From the NCBI GenBank assembly GCA_036365515.1, contig CM070876.1, forward strand, positions 136,359,894 through 136,423,893: DNA of 64,000 nt. The letters are read 5' to 3'. This DNA is from Torymus aiolomorphi. Its lineage: Eukaryota; Arthropoda; Insecta; Hymenoptera; Torymidae. The notes under the pieces were generated by a model. That model saw only the letters and a program-made list of their open reading frames with translations, searched no databases and was not told the DNA's origin. The position numbers and the translations under genes are program-made. Below, piece after piece: positions 29,857-41,523 of the stretch; the stretch's first letter is position 1, and the number at the start of each line of letters is the position of its first letter.

Positions 29857-30072
29857 TCTCAGCGGCGCGAAATTCAAAGTTTTTGAATTGGGTTAACAGC
29901 CTATATAGTATTCTGCTCTGTTGGTAAGGTAGATTTGGGTTATCGACTGCGGGTAATGTTTGGTTATCAGCCACTCTGCAATTACCATCCACCAGTAGGG
30001 TAGCGCTCTACCTTACCGACCGAGCACCATCTCAGAGGGTAACTGTGCCCGAATCCCTATAGCTCACCTACT
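29849..30072 (-). repeat. Polinton right terminal inverted repeat
   Basis: Ends ctcacctact; its complement starts agtaggtgag and aligns with 13530-13773 with scattered differences and about 20 bases less length. It is followed by the target duplication cttgag at 30073-30078. Confidence 0.9.
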
Positions 30073-31334
30073 CTTGAGCTCCAAAATTATTATTATACTT
30101 TAGAACATCGCGAAGGAAAGAAAATGCTTCATGCGGATGGTGTGAGTAGAATGCACGGTATTTTTCTAATCGAGGACAATTCGTTTGAGTTAAATTTATC
30201 TTTATGTCAAAGTCAAGATCCGAATATTAAGGAATTACACGACTCATTAGAAAAGGCTGAACATAAATTCTTTGATTTACGTAATGGATTAGTATCGCAA
30301 GAGAAACGAGAATCTTTTATTTTATGTACCGTTAAGTATGGAAACAAATATTTTGTCAAATATCATGACGAGATGGGTCATGTAGCTGTCGAGAAGGCTA
30401 TGAAGACTATTAAGCGTAGTAATTGGTTTCCAAGTATGAAGGAAAAGATTGTTAATCATGTACGAAACTGTTTAAAGTATATAGCCGTTTCCCTTACGAG
30501 CAGTAAAATCGAAAGAAAGTTGCATTTTGAACGTAAATCTTCTGTTCCATTCGAGACTATTCATATTGACCATGCAGCACCTATGGATAAGTCTGTGTTA
30601 GCTAAAAAATATATTTTCGCGGTAATAGATGCGTTTACAAAGTATGTTAAGCTTTACGCAACGAAAACGACGAGCAGCCGTGAGGCGATAGAATGTTTAA
30701 AGTTGTATTTTAGGTATTACAGTAAACCATGACAGTAATCAGACAGAGGTAGCGCGTTTACCTCTGAAAGTTTTCCAATTTTATAAATGAATATGATGTA
30801 AAACACGTCAAGATAGCAACAGGATCACCACAAGAAAATGGGCAAATCGAACGAGTTAATCGCATGTTAAACACTATGTTAAGTAAATTGACTGACGATG
30901 ATCTGAAAAAGAATTGGACTTAGGTCTTGGGTGATGCTGAATATGCTATCAATAATACGGTTAGTAAAAGTACAGGTGAAACACTGAGTAGATTATTATT
31001 TGGAGTAGACCAGAAGGGTAAAGTGGTAGACGAGATTCGTAAGTACATGCAGAAAACGTAAATTGTTACGTATAATAAAAAGTATCGCAACTAGAAATGA
31101 AAAGATATGTATAAATATCAAGTAGACAACTCGATAAAGATTAGAAATTTTGACAGTACAGCGAGTGTTTCGCATAAGCTTATTCCTAAATTCAAAGGGC
31201 CATATCAGGTTAATAAAACGTTACGGAATGATAGATATGTAATCGCAGATATAGAAGATTTTCAAGTGATGCAGAAATCCCATTAAGGCGTATGGAAACC
31301 CGCGAACATGCGATTATGGCGTGGTTTAAATAAA
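30073..31334 (+). pseudogene. Ty3/gypsy RNase H end and integrase
   Basis: The frame resumes after the Polinton with the connector LEHREGKKMLHADGVSR, equivalent to the HVDALSR end of RNase H in this clade. The integrase zinc domain follows (HDEMGHVAVEKAMKTIKR, where the second Cys pair is lost). The catalytic core has IHIDHAAPM (first Asp), ISDRGSAF near 30745 (second Asp, after a frameshift at 30732) and SPQENGQIERVNRML (Glu). A C-terminal KFKGPYQVNKTL block lies near 31190. Stops at 30730 and 30922 and near 31060 and later ones show decay. Confidence 0.85.
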
Positions 31335-31495
31335 ACTAAACTGGTTTGTGTAACGATGGATGTATGTCTGAGAGTGTATCCGAATGAGATATATTACTAG
31401 AATAGTAGATGAAATGAATGTATAATCATAAATTATATGTAAACGTGAAACGAGTGGTCGGCCGAGGACGCTCTAATTGTCAAGACTGGCCGAAT

Positions 31496-31790
31496 TGTAA
31501 GCGTCAAACTACTAGCGAGCAGGAAAGTAGGTAAGGCCCTACGAATATACATCGTACCACACGAGTATGCGCACGCGAATGCACACGCGAGTGTAGAAGC
31601 GCATCATCGCTTACGGGGAGGGAGTCGTTTCCCGAGCCTCGTTGGGATCACACGCGCACACACAATTGCTCACTAATTTGTCATCCTTATTTTACAATAA
31701 ACCTTAAGTATATATTTACTACATCGGCGTTTACTTATTTGTTTATCCCGTCCAGAGCTGAGAAGGTGCTTTTAGAACTATAGTTAAGTT
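31496..31790 (+). repeat. Candidate 3' LTR of the split gypsy element
   Basis: Begins TGTAAGCG after the purine-bearing actggccgaat and carries aataaa near 31697. No 5' LTR remains in the window for comparison, so both borders are uncertain. Confidence 0.35.
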
Positions 31791-33450
31791 TTTATTACTT
31801 TAAATGATAATAAATTTATTTTCTATTTGTGATCCTGCAACATCTAGTAATTTTTCATTAACACATAAAAAGAAATTAAAAGTAATCCATGACTCATCAT
31901 TCTGTATAATAATTACCAATTTGTAGACGTTTAAATAATATTCTTTTGCTTGATTTCTCCGAAATCAGTGAGCGCGACATTTTTTGTAAAGAGCCTGTGA
32001 ATGATTTTTGTGTAGGGAGTATCTGCCAGTGGACGATTTGAAGATGAAATATAAACTAGTAAGCAAATTTGTATTTAATAAAATATTAATTACCAATTTA
32101 TAACAGTTGAAACTATTGCATTTCACATTATTTGCCGGAAATACTAGCGCGTGACATTTTTTGTAAAGAGCATGTCAAGCGTTTTTGACGATGGGAACGA
32201 CTGCCATGATTCCGTATAGTAATTACCTATTTATAGACGTTTAAATCATATTCTTTTGTTTGATTTCTCCGAAATCCGTGACCGCGATATTTCTTGTAAA
32301 GAGCATGCGAAGTGTTATCTTTTGTAAAGAGCATGTGAAGAGCATTTTTTGTAAAGAGTGTTTTTGTGTAGGGAGTTTCTACTGGTGGATGATGGTGAAA
32401 TATAAACTAATAATTACTAATTTATAACAATTGAAACTGTTACGCATGAGCCTATCTCTGTTCACGTACGTATGAAGGGTTTGGGAGTTCGTGTCGTTCC
32501 AAGCCGAAACTCGAAACGATGCAGTGAAATACAACTAGAGTTAAAGTATAGTTGCATTATTTATTAAAATACTTATAAGCGAGAGAGAGAGATAACCTAA
32601 CACGCGTTCGCGATGCAACCGATCGTCATCCTCTCGTGAATGGGTGGTGCCATTCGTTCTCGTTCCTCGTACCTGACTTCGTTCTCTCTCTTTCTGTCTG
32701 TCCCCGTTCTCTTTCTTTCTGACCCCGCGGATGCGTTTCCCTCAGTTTTTATATCTCTGCCTCGGGGCTCGTAAGTGGGGGATAATTGTTCATCGGCCGT
32801 TCGTTTCTTCCCCCTAATTCGACGTCCAGATCTCGTGCTGGTGATTCGGTGCCTCGCGGATTCGCTGCTCTGCTGTCTCGCATTGGTTGATGTCATGCGC
32901 CTTCGAGATTCGACGTCCTCTATCAACACTCGGCATATTGCTGATCCGGAGTTTGTGTTGGGCTATGTGTCTTCATTCTTTGAGCTTCTGTCTGAATCGG
33001 TAACGCGTGTTTCTAGGGCTCATGGTCGCACGCGCTTGTTCTCTGGAAGATACCACTCGTAACACTTCTGAGGGCCGCGACATCGACCTCCGTGACGATG
33101 AAACAAATGATGGGGCAGGATTTTTTTTTCGCTCGATATTAGGGGATAATGAGGTAGGTTCGTTGAATTGCTGCAAGGGTTGGTTGAAATTAATTCGATG
33201 CTATGGTTCATATATTACTACGGTTTGCTAAGGTTGACGTCGAGTCATCGGGCGTGTTAACAAAAATTCATCTTTCTAGGGTATGATGTGTGTATCCTAC
33301 AGTCTTAATATTCGTGTGTAGTGTTGTGTCTGCGTGTGTACCTAACAATGCAATTCTAAACCTAATTTCTCTCTATTGCTTCTTATTATTTTTCTGTATT
33401 GTACATAGTGTCTGTTAGTACTTAGATACATTATATAGTAGTATAACAAT
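31791..33450. other. Non-coding with degenerate repeats
   Basis: The block gaaatc(a/c)gtgagcgcgac followed by attttttgtaaagagc recurs near 31960, 32140 and 32270, with partial copies to 32360. 32590-32720 is rich in tctctc and ttctttct. Short frames at 32597-33231 have skewed Ser/Arg composition and no family resemblance; I do not call them genes. The region might hold an LTR on the minus strand, but I cannot show it. Confidence 0.4.
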
Positions 33451-33533
33451 AGGTGTGTGTGTGTGTGTGAGTGTGTGTATGTGTGTGTGTGAGTGTGTGT
33501 ATGTGTGTGTGTGTGTGTATGTGTGTGTGTATG

Positions 33534-33589
<56 letters not shown>

Positions 33590-33602
33590 TGTGTGTGTGT
33601 AA
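33451..33602 (+). repeat. GT and GCGT microsatellite
   Basis: A GT run with scattered ga and at interruptions, then about ten copies of the tetramer gcgt, then GT again. The same GT-GCGT pattern occurs in the hairpin at 8555-8835. Confidence 0.9.
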
Positions 33603-34050
33603 CGGTAAGACACCGCCCCCTGCCGGATGCTTCTCAAGTTTACCAGGATTCGAATGTGGGGGATGAGGAGATTCAGTGGCTTAGAATACAATAATAAGGC
33701 ACTATTTTATAAAAGTAGAAAGATATAATGATTTATTTAATTAACAATTATTCCAAATAAACTATATAACTGCAAGTTAACAAAATAAGGTAACAATAGG
33801 ATTGCGGATCGTCCGCCATGCTGTAGGTTTAAGCCATCTGAAACATAAAAGCCAGAAAACGCAGTTACTTAGGGGTACAATTTGATTCGCACGGTAACGC
33901 CCTCACGCGGCGGGCGGTTTTCGATTAACGGTATCGAACGCAAGGTAAGTACCGGGGTGCGACCAGAAAATCGTCAGGAGGATCGGTCTTCGTAGCATCA
34001 GTGCGTCGGTAACAGGTTTGTTCCGCGTTCCGTCGTCTAGGAACGTGTCG
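33603..34050. other. Nothing recognised
   Basis: Mixed-composition sequence without a supported reading frame or repeat. A short AT-rich part is followed by a GC-rich part. Confidence 0.5.
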
Positions 34051-34052
34051 GT

Positions 34053-34560
34053 TACTCGCCTAGACACGTGTGTGCACGAGACCAAGGCGAATGTTCACCC
34101 AGGAGTCAGTGTGCTCCTGCCTCGTATGTACACGATGGCAGGGACGCTGCTGATTCCGGCGTTCCGCTGTCTACGGACGTGACAAGCACTCGCCTAGACA
34201 CGTGTGTACACGAGGCCTGGATGACTCTTGATCCGGAGGTTCATCTGTCGCTGCCTCGTGTGTGCACGGTGGCAGGGATAGCTCGAGTTCCGGTGTTTCT
34301 TCTGTCGGTTCGTGTTCCCGCTACTGGCGTATGTGCACGGGTACTAGCGGAAATATGGCGGGCCGGGCCTTTCCTTTCCTACTTCGTGCGTGCACGATAG
34401 CAGGAGAGGGATAAGTACCCGATGCCCTGGCGTTCGTGTTCCGGTTATCCTACAGAACGTCCGGGTGCACGTATGTTCACGTTGCACCTGGTCATCGTGT
34501 TCCTGGACTAGCTCTGACCCTAACACGACGTGTGTGCACGACATTAAAGGCGGCGGCAAG
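34053..34560 (+). repeat. Degenerate 130-135 base tandem repeat
   Basis: actcgcctagacacgtgtg occurs at about 34053 and 34188. gcctcgt(a/g)tgt(a/g)cacg(a/g)tggcaggga occurs at 34120 and 34253, with a looser copy at 34383. The frames crossing it are shadows of the repeat. Confidence 0.6.
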
Positions 34561-35924
34561 TCCGGAGACAATCGGCGAGTCTAGGTCGGTCGGTTGGTTC
34601 GTCGTTGTCGAAAGGGTACCCTAGTCTAGGTGTCGGATAGTCTATGGCGAAGAGGATCGACGTTTTCTCCGGACGGGCTAGTACCGAGTGACAATCCACC
34701 AACGCACCACTTTTAAAACATTGTAATTAATGATTGAATTGAAATATCGATACCGGGTAGGCGGCATTTTAAGTTTTTTGACAAAATTTTTTTTCGAACT
34801 TCACTTATGCATTTTCGGAAAGAACATAAAAAAGAATTGGAAATAGGTGTTTTTGGTATAAATTCGGTAAATGCGCTACTTTTAAATAAATGTACAAAAT
34901 CATTAATCTTGCGATGCAAACGGAAAGAAATGTGGATGAGGCTTCAAACGTTCGGTAGGGTTGGAATAGAGGAATGCAATGAAACGCGCAACTTCTCGCC
35001 GCGTCAAAAGGAAGAGGTAGGTTACTTGCTCTGTTTACATAACGACCTTATGTTCGTCGCTTAGAGATATCGCCAATATGTTCGTTCTGCGTTTTCTTGA
35101 GAATTGAAGATGGATAATTAGCGAAAAGAAAGATATGTCATAATAATTTAAATAAAGATACTAAAAATTTTCGTGATCGCTTTCGGTGTTATTACATTAA
35201 ATTTGTTATATATATTACATACAATTGTTATTCTATTAATGAGTATTATTATTATTCGCTTATTATTATTATGCATAATAATTATAAGCGGAAAGAAGAA
35301 TCCTTCCGTGTGAAAAAATAAAGTCTGGCACTAATTTGTCGAACGGCTGTTTACTGCTATTTTTTTTAATTTTTTTCTCATGTTTGGAAAAGGGCACGAA
35401 TTAAAATATAACGTAAAGCTTTTTCTTTCTTTAAATTATCCTTCTTTGCATTATTTAACTGCTGTTAATAGCATATCTTCTCGGCCACTCTTACTGCACG
35501 CGCGTTTCGTCGTCCAACGTACCGCGAAGGCGGCGGTATGCGCACCGCCGACCACTTGCTGGAAGGGAAAAACTTTCGTGCATCCGATTAAATTTGGCTT
35601 TTATTGCCGGTAAAATAAGAACAATATTACAGACGTTGTCAGCCTCCTGCGGCTATACAACGGGAAGCGCTGCGTCCTTGCACGTGGTACACGACGGCGT
35701 GAGTACAGCTCGTACTCGACGGCACCGTCTTTCGCTAAGCGATGAGGAAATCGCGTAATCTTGAAGTCTCTCTCTCTCTCTCTCTCTCTCTCCCTCGCCG
35801 TCGCTTAAGGCGCGGCGACCGACGACTCGGCGCAGCGGCTAGCAACGATTGAATATCATCCAAGTGTCTTGTCGCATTCATCGGCGCACAATAACGTTTG
35901 GTGTAACAGCCCGTCATAAGCTTG
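34561..35924. other. Nothing recognised
   Basis: Mostly AT-rich sequence with a GC-rich patch at 35480-35720 and a tctctc run near 35766-35795. I see no supported gene. Confidence 0.5.
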
Positions 35925-35927
35925 GGA

Positions 35928-36447
35928 GTGGCCGATGAAGGAGTCTAGGTGGTGCGCTCCATAGTTATTAACGGCTATGTATCGTAGCTCATCCTATGGG
36001 AGATCTAGGTGTTCGGGGTGGCCGATAATGGAGTCTAGGTTGTGCGCTTCGTAGTTTTTTACGTCTAGGCGTCGTAGCGCATCCAATGGCTGGTCTAAGT
36101 TTTCGGGGTGGCCGATGATGGGGTCTATGTTGTGCGCTTTGTAGTTTTTTACGTGTAGGTACAACCAATGTGGGTCTAGGTGTTCGGGGTAATCGATGAT
36201 CTAATCTTTGTGGTGCATTCCATAGTTTTTTACGTCGAGGTGTCGTAGCGCATCCTATATGGGGTCTAGGTCTTCGGTGTGGCCGATGATGGAATCTAAG
36301 TGGAGCGCTTCATAGTTTTTTACCTCTAGGTGTCTTGGCGCATCCAATGGGGGTGAATGTGTTCGGGGTGGCCGATGATGGAGTCTAGGTTGTGCGCTTC
36401 GTAGTTTTTTACGTCTGCGTGTCATAAGGCATCCAATGGGGCATCTA
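35928..36447 (+). repeat. Tandem repeat, unit about 90 bases, six copies
   Basis: Copies begin at gtggccgatgatgg or variants at 35928, 36018, 36108, 36189, 36279 and 36368. Each has a ctaggttgtgcgcttcgtag block, an ttttttacgtctaggtgtcg block and a gcatccaatgggg block. The spacing of 90, 90, 81, 90 and 89 shows one shortened unit. Confidence 0.9.
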
Positions 36448-38395
36448 GCTGTAATGTAGGCTATTTCATGGAATGTTCCTACACTTCGGTTCGTCAAGCA
36501 GTAGGTAATAAAATTAATTTTTTAGGTCTCAACTGCTAATTTCAGCAAAAATAAGGAGTATAATTTAGCTACGTTAATGTACATGATTGACAAATGGTAC
36601 AGTATCGCAAAGCTGCGAAATTGATACACATAGTTAATATTTAACTATAATCAATTCAAATTAATTTGTGAAAGCCAAACGTGACGGTGGCGATTGATCA
36701 ACGTATTCGACTTTGAAAATGCCTTAAATATTGGGGTCATATCGCATTCGTCAATTTTTCATGCAAGATGAGACCGATTATAACTGTCTGCTCAGCATTA
36801 TCGATATTTTATCAAAATCACAAGTATGCTCCATTCACAAATTTTTGTTTTTCTCTTCGGCACAGTGGACATTTTACAAAAAGTACAGTATTTTAAAATA
36901 TCAATTAAATGTTAAATACTAGTAAAATAATAATTTATTTATGAACTGTAACTTTGTACTTTTCTATCCCAGTACAAACGCCACAATTTATTTATTTTAG
37001 TCCGCCCCGGAGACCGAAGTTCCTCCTGCCACGGGGACGGTGGGATAGCCGTCTCCTCTGCGCATAGGATGTGTGTGAGGAGAAGGTTTTTTCGTAAAGT
37101 ACATTCTCAATTTACATTTAAACAAGACTAAACGCTTTATTAACTCTTATTATGCCATTGACGCTTCTCACACGAGCACATGCAATTGCGCTCCAAAATA
37201 GCGCGCCACGCAATTGAGAGTTATTATTTACCTCGCAAATACGTAAGAAAGTACGCGCTCACCATCACCAGGAGCGCAGCTTCAACTGACTCTGGCGGAT
37301 CTGGAGGGATCTAGGCGCGCCCTTCTCGCAACGCGAGATCGACCACAGCCGGTCTGAACAGAGATATGAGGAAATCTCACAAACTTTCCACTTTTGTAGA
37401 ACTTCTAGATATCGTCCAATCAACAATATATTTTTTAATCGCCAAGTCATCAAATGTTTTTGGATGGCTCAGAAAAAATACTCCATATGTTTTTTGACCA
37501 TATTAAGTATTTTTGAAAAGATATAATGATTAATGTGACGGAAAATTATGGAAAATCAGAAAATTTATTGGGAACTTATAAATTGCATAGAAATATTTAA
37601 AGTTCTACGTACCTGACCGAATGATTTTAGACTTTCAGACTATAATAGAATATGACAAGAACATAAAAACTTGATTTCTTTCAGGGTCCATGTGCTTTAT
37701 TTCTTATCGTTGTATCTAAAGGTTAAAATTTTTGAACTTTTTTTCACCATAAATAATAGGAACTCATTTATTGACTTGCGGAGTCGTAGCGTATCTTAGA
37801 TAAATTCAAAAAAATTTTTGCTCATTGTAGAAATAAAAACAAATAAAATGAGTCGAATTTGAAAGATTTGCTCTGATAATTAGATGAAATATGTACTTTA
37901 CATTTTATAATGCTGTTGCGAAAATTTTGTTTTGAACTGACATTTTCTAAATGCACCAAAATAAAAAATAGAATGATTCGCTATAAACCATTGTTCTCTC
38001 TTCAAAAACTGTGTAAAAAAGTATCTTTAAGTCGCTAAAGCCGATCACCTTTTTATACTGCAGTATATTGAATTTAAAATGCTGAATATATTGACTGTCA
38101 TAAATACTAATGTACTATGCAGGTAAGGGTATGACTTTTCTATATGGTTGCTGGAGTACCGGGAAAAAAATTAGTAGATAATTATATATTTTAATCTATG
38201 GTTATATCTAATATTATAAGAATTATGAAAAAAAATATTTGTATGCATGCATTTTTAATCTATAGAGGGCCAAGATGCCATTTTTAGCAATTTTAGCCTT
38301 TTTAGCATATTTTTGATATCTTATATTTTTCCTACTTTAATGTCACTCTTTGGTGGTTTACATTATTATTTTTTATGAATTTTTTATCACTTAGA
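36448..38395. other. Nothing recognised
   Basis: AT-rich sequence with a short GC-rich insert at 37005-37070. No coding, RNA or repeat signal I can defend. Confidence 0.5.
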
Positions 38396-38470
38396 AATAA
38401 AAATTAAATAATTTTCTTAATAAAAATTAAATAATTTTCTTAATAAAAATTAAATAATTTTGTTAATAAA
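38396..38470 (+). repeat. 26-base tandem repeat
   Basis: Three copies of aaaattaaataattttcttaat-type units in a row. Confidence 0.8.
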
Positions 38471-39382
38471 ATTGGTATTATAAGGAAAAGGATGCTATCT
38501 CGAAGATACGTTGAAAACGTGCTATCTCGCTGAGAATTGGAAAACATGCTATCTCGGCAATTTTCTTTTTTTGAAAATTCAAATTGGCACTTCTGCAGAA
38601 AGTTTTAAAGAAAAAGATTTTTTTCAATATATTTAGTTTGATTATCAATGATAATAAATGTATAGGATAGCACTTTACTATAAACTTGACTGTCTTAATA
38701 TATTGGCCCTTTTAGAATTTTAAATGAATAATAAAACTTATTGACAAATTACCATTTAAACAAAATTTTTATATTACTTTAGTATGATTACATTATGTTT
38801 TATTGCAGTTCATCTATGAAAAAAATCGATAAATTTCATAAATGCTTCATTTAGTTTGAGATTTTATTATATCCACTAACCTATGTAGCTTACAATGTCC
38901 ACGAAATATGAGGCAAATCGATATTTTGTAGCTGACGGAATTGTTAGATAATTATTGTTGCACATCAGCTGTCAGGTAATACACTAACATTAAGTAGCCG
39001 ATTGCAAAAACGTGAAATGATAAATACCCATCAAACTCACTTGAATGAGGTCCGCGAATCCTAGCGTCATATTTTGATAAATTCAAATAAGAAAATTTTG
39101 ATAAAAAATCGCGAACTTTACAATTAATTGCTAAACCCTAGACAAGTGAAGAAGACGAGTTAGACGAGTTTCAGATATAAGTGTATCTATGAATGTACCC
39201 ATTGGCATACGATAAGTAAAAATTCCACACACCAAATAGGCGGTGGAGGCAAGTGGCACGTAAAAGTGTAACTATAGGTACATGCATAGATGGGGGCAAA
39301 CGATAAATAGTTTTAGTTTAATAAAATAAAAAACCTAAACCTCAAACAGGCGGTAGAGGCGAGTTCCATATATATCTCCATA

Positions 39383-40897
39383 TACAGGGTGTGTCAAAAG
39401 TTCCGGGACGGACAGTTATCTCAGCGGGAATGCATTTTCGGAAAAAATGTTTCATACAAAAGATGTAGGATTTTTCCCTGGCTATCTGATGGTGACCTTG
39501 AATTTGACCTTGGGCTTAACCTTCAAGGTCATTTGAAGGTTAAGTCGAATTTTTTAAATGGGAAGCCCCCTTTTTTATTGCAGAAACCGAAAGAGGGAAA
39601 AATTCTCTTTTCACCGATATAAGATACATACGGGGTCAAATGTGATCTAGAGGTCGTTACAAGATCAAGTCGGTAAAATGAGGTCAAATTGATCTTTGGC
39701 AGTCCATAGCATGGAAACTAAGGGCGTTGGGAAAAAACTTTCCATACGAAAGTTTCCGCAAATCGAATGGAGCATCTGATGGTGACCTTGAATTTGACCT
39801 TGGGCTTGACCTTCAAGGTCATTTGAATGTCAAGTCGAATTTTTTGAATGGGAACCCTCTTTTTGTTGCAGAAATGCGGGCCACGGACCCATGGGTTTTC
39901 GGGGTCGCTGAACCCGTATCTGGGGTCGGTTTGCCCCGCTGGATCGACCCAAGGTCGTTCCAAGGTCAAACTAGAAGGAATTGCAGAAGGTGCTTAAAAC
40001 CACGGACCCATGGGTTTTCGGGGTCGCTGAACCCGTATCTGGGGTCGGTTTGCCCCGTTGGGTCGACCCAAGGTCGTTCCAAGGTCAAACCAGAAGGAAT
40101 TGCAAAAGGTGCTTGAAACCACGGACCCATGGGTTTTCGGGGTCGCTGAACCCGTATCTGGGGTCGGTTTGCCCCTTTGGGTCGACCCAAGGTCGTTCCA
40201 AGGTCAGCGGTGATTAGCCAGGTCCCAGGTCTGGGTTTTGATCCAGAAACGTTTGCACAAAAAATGTTTTTTAACGCCCTGATACACGAAATTCGATGGG
40301 GTGTCCAGATGATCGGAGTATAAGAACGTTGACCTTCAAATGACCTTCGGCTGACTTTTAACCCCGTATGTATTTTACACCCCTGGAAAGGTAAGTTTTC
40401 CCGCATTTCTGCAACAAAAAGAGGGTTCCCATTCAAAAAATTCGACTTGACCTTTAAATGACCTTGAAAGTCAAGCCCAAGGTCAAATTTATGGTCACCA
40501 TCAGATGCTCCATTCGATTTGCGGAAACTTTCGTATGGAAAGATTTTTCCCAGCGCCCTTAGTTTCCATGCTTTGGACTGCCCAAGATCAATTTGACCTC
40601 ATTTTACCGACTTGACCTTGAAACGACCTCTAGATCACATTTGACCGCATATGTGTCTTATATCGTTGGAAAGAGAATTTTTCCCTCTTTCGGTTTGCGC
40701 AATAAAAAAGGAGGGTTCCCATTTAAAAAATTCGACTTGACCTTCAAATGACCTTGAAGGTCAAGCCCAAGGTCAAATTCAAGGTCACCATCAGATAGCC
40801 AGGGAAAAATCCTACATCTTTTGTATGAAACATTTTTTCCGAAAATGCATTCCCGCTGAGATAACTGGCCGTCCCGGAACTTTTGACACACCCTGTA
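39383..40897. mobile_element. Nested foldback element rich in AGGTCA half-sites
   Basis: The ends tacagggtgtgtcaaaagtt and complement begin arms of about 500 bases (39383-39880 and 40395-40897) flanked by ta. Each arm carries two related sub-blocks with aaggtca and tgacctt repeated many times (for example tgaccttgaatttgacctt). The centre holds a 119-base tandem repeat. TA flanks and the cagggtgt terminus resemble Tc1/mariner-type MITEs. The frames crossing the arms mirror each other and are not genes. Confidence 0.85.
39881..40207 (+). repeat. 119-base tandem repeat inside the nested foldback
   Basis: ccacggacccatgggttttc starts copies at 39881, 40000 and 40119; the last is truncated near 40207. 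The copies differ at only a few bases. Confidence 0.92.
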
Positions 40898-41430
40898 TAT
40901 CTCTTCTCCCTTATCATTCATTGGGAAGATATTCTTCTACGTGGAACTCGCTTATTTTACACTTATTTGGGGTCTGGATTTTTTATTTTATTAAAATTGT
41001 TATTGTCGGCTCGCGTTTACATGTATGTATACTATTTTTTTATTTAAAAGGTCAATAGTAAGGCAGTCAAGTTTATAGTAAAGTATACTATATCCTATAC
41101 ATTTATTATGATTGATAATCAAACTAAATATATTGAAATAAAAAACAATTTTCTTTAAAAGTTTCTGCAGGGATGCCAACTTAAATATTCACGAAAAAAA
41201 AATTGCCGAGATAGCATGTTTTCCAAATCTCAGCGAGATAGCACGTTTTTCAACGCATCTTCGAGATAGCATCCTTTTCCTCTAACCGGACGAGATATAA
41301 AAATATAACAATTTTAAGATGGCTTCTGAGGAGTAAACCCTCTGCTGTTCCAATGTCGTTCGCTGACGACCGCTTGCCGATGCTCCTCTCTGGAGGCGGG
41401 AAGGCAGCATCGGTGATGATGACGATGGTA

Positions 41431-41432
41431 AG

Positions 41433-41520
<88 letters not shown>
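41431..41520 (+). repeat. CT microsatellite
   Basis: About 45 uninterrupted ct dinucleotides. It generates glutamate-arginine or serine-leucine frames that are not real. Confidence 0.95.

Positions 41521-41522
<2 letters not shown>

Positions 41523-41523
<1 letters not shown>

Larger units (their letters stand above)
13530..30072. mobile_element. Polinton/Maverick DNA transposon, 16.5 kb
   Basis: The terminal inverted repeats begin AGTAGGT (13530-13773 and 29849-30072) and are flanked by the six-base duplication cttgag (13524-13529 and 30073-30078). AG termini and six-base duplications are diagnostic of Polintons. The content agrees: protein-primed DNA polymerase, retroviral-type integrase, adenoviral-type cysteine protease, packaging-ATPase remnant, and major and minor capsid proteins. 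Length is within the usual 15-20 kb although about 1.9 kb is a later LINE and about 0.6 kb is MITEs. Every core gene carries at least one stop, frameshift or deletion, so the copy is dead. Confidence 0.95.
13300..31790 (+). mobile_element. Ty3/gypsy element, 5'-truncated and split by a Polinton
   Basis: The RNase H fragment at 13300-13529 and the connector-integrase part at 30079-31334 belong to one element. They are separated only by the Polinton and its duplicated cttgag. Skipping the Polinton plus one duplication keeps the same reading frame through the RNase H/integrase junction. No gag, protease or reverse transcriptase precedes 13300, so the element was truncated. A candidate 3' LTR starts at 31496. 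Confidence 0.85.
38484..41280. mobile_element. Foldback DNA element with ctatctcg-rich ends
   Basis: Inverted ends 38484-38697 and 41060-41280 match closely, including ggatgctatctcgaagat, gtgctatctcgctgag and catgctatctcggcaatttt blocks. Further inward, 39310-39370 and 40940-41000 are also inverse-related (aataaaataaaaaa, gcgagttcca). No transposase frame. A second foldback is nested at 39383-40897. Confidence 0.75.

Noticed and set aside
32597..33231. Overlapping frames of 60-110 codons
   Set aside because: Composition is low-complexity Arg/Ser, several frames overlap on both strands, and no domain is recognisable.
39389..40921. Two mirrored frames with nearly the same protein on opposite strands
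   Set aside because: They arise because the foldback arms are reverse complements; there is no codon bias or known domain.
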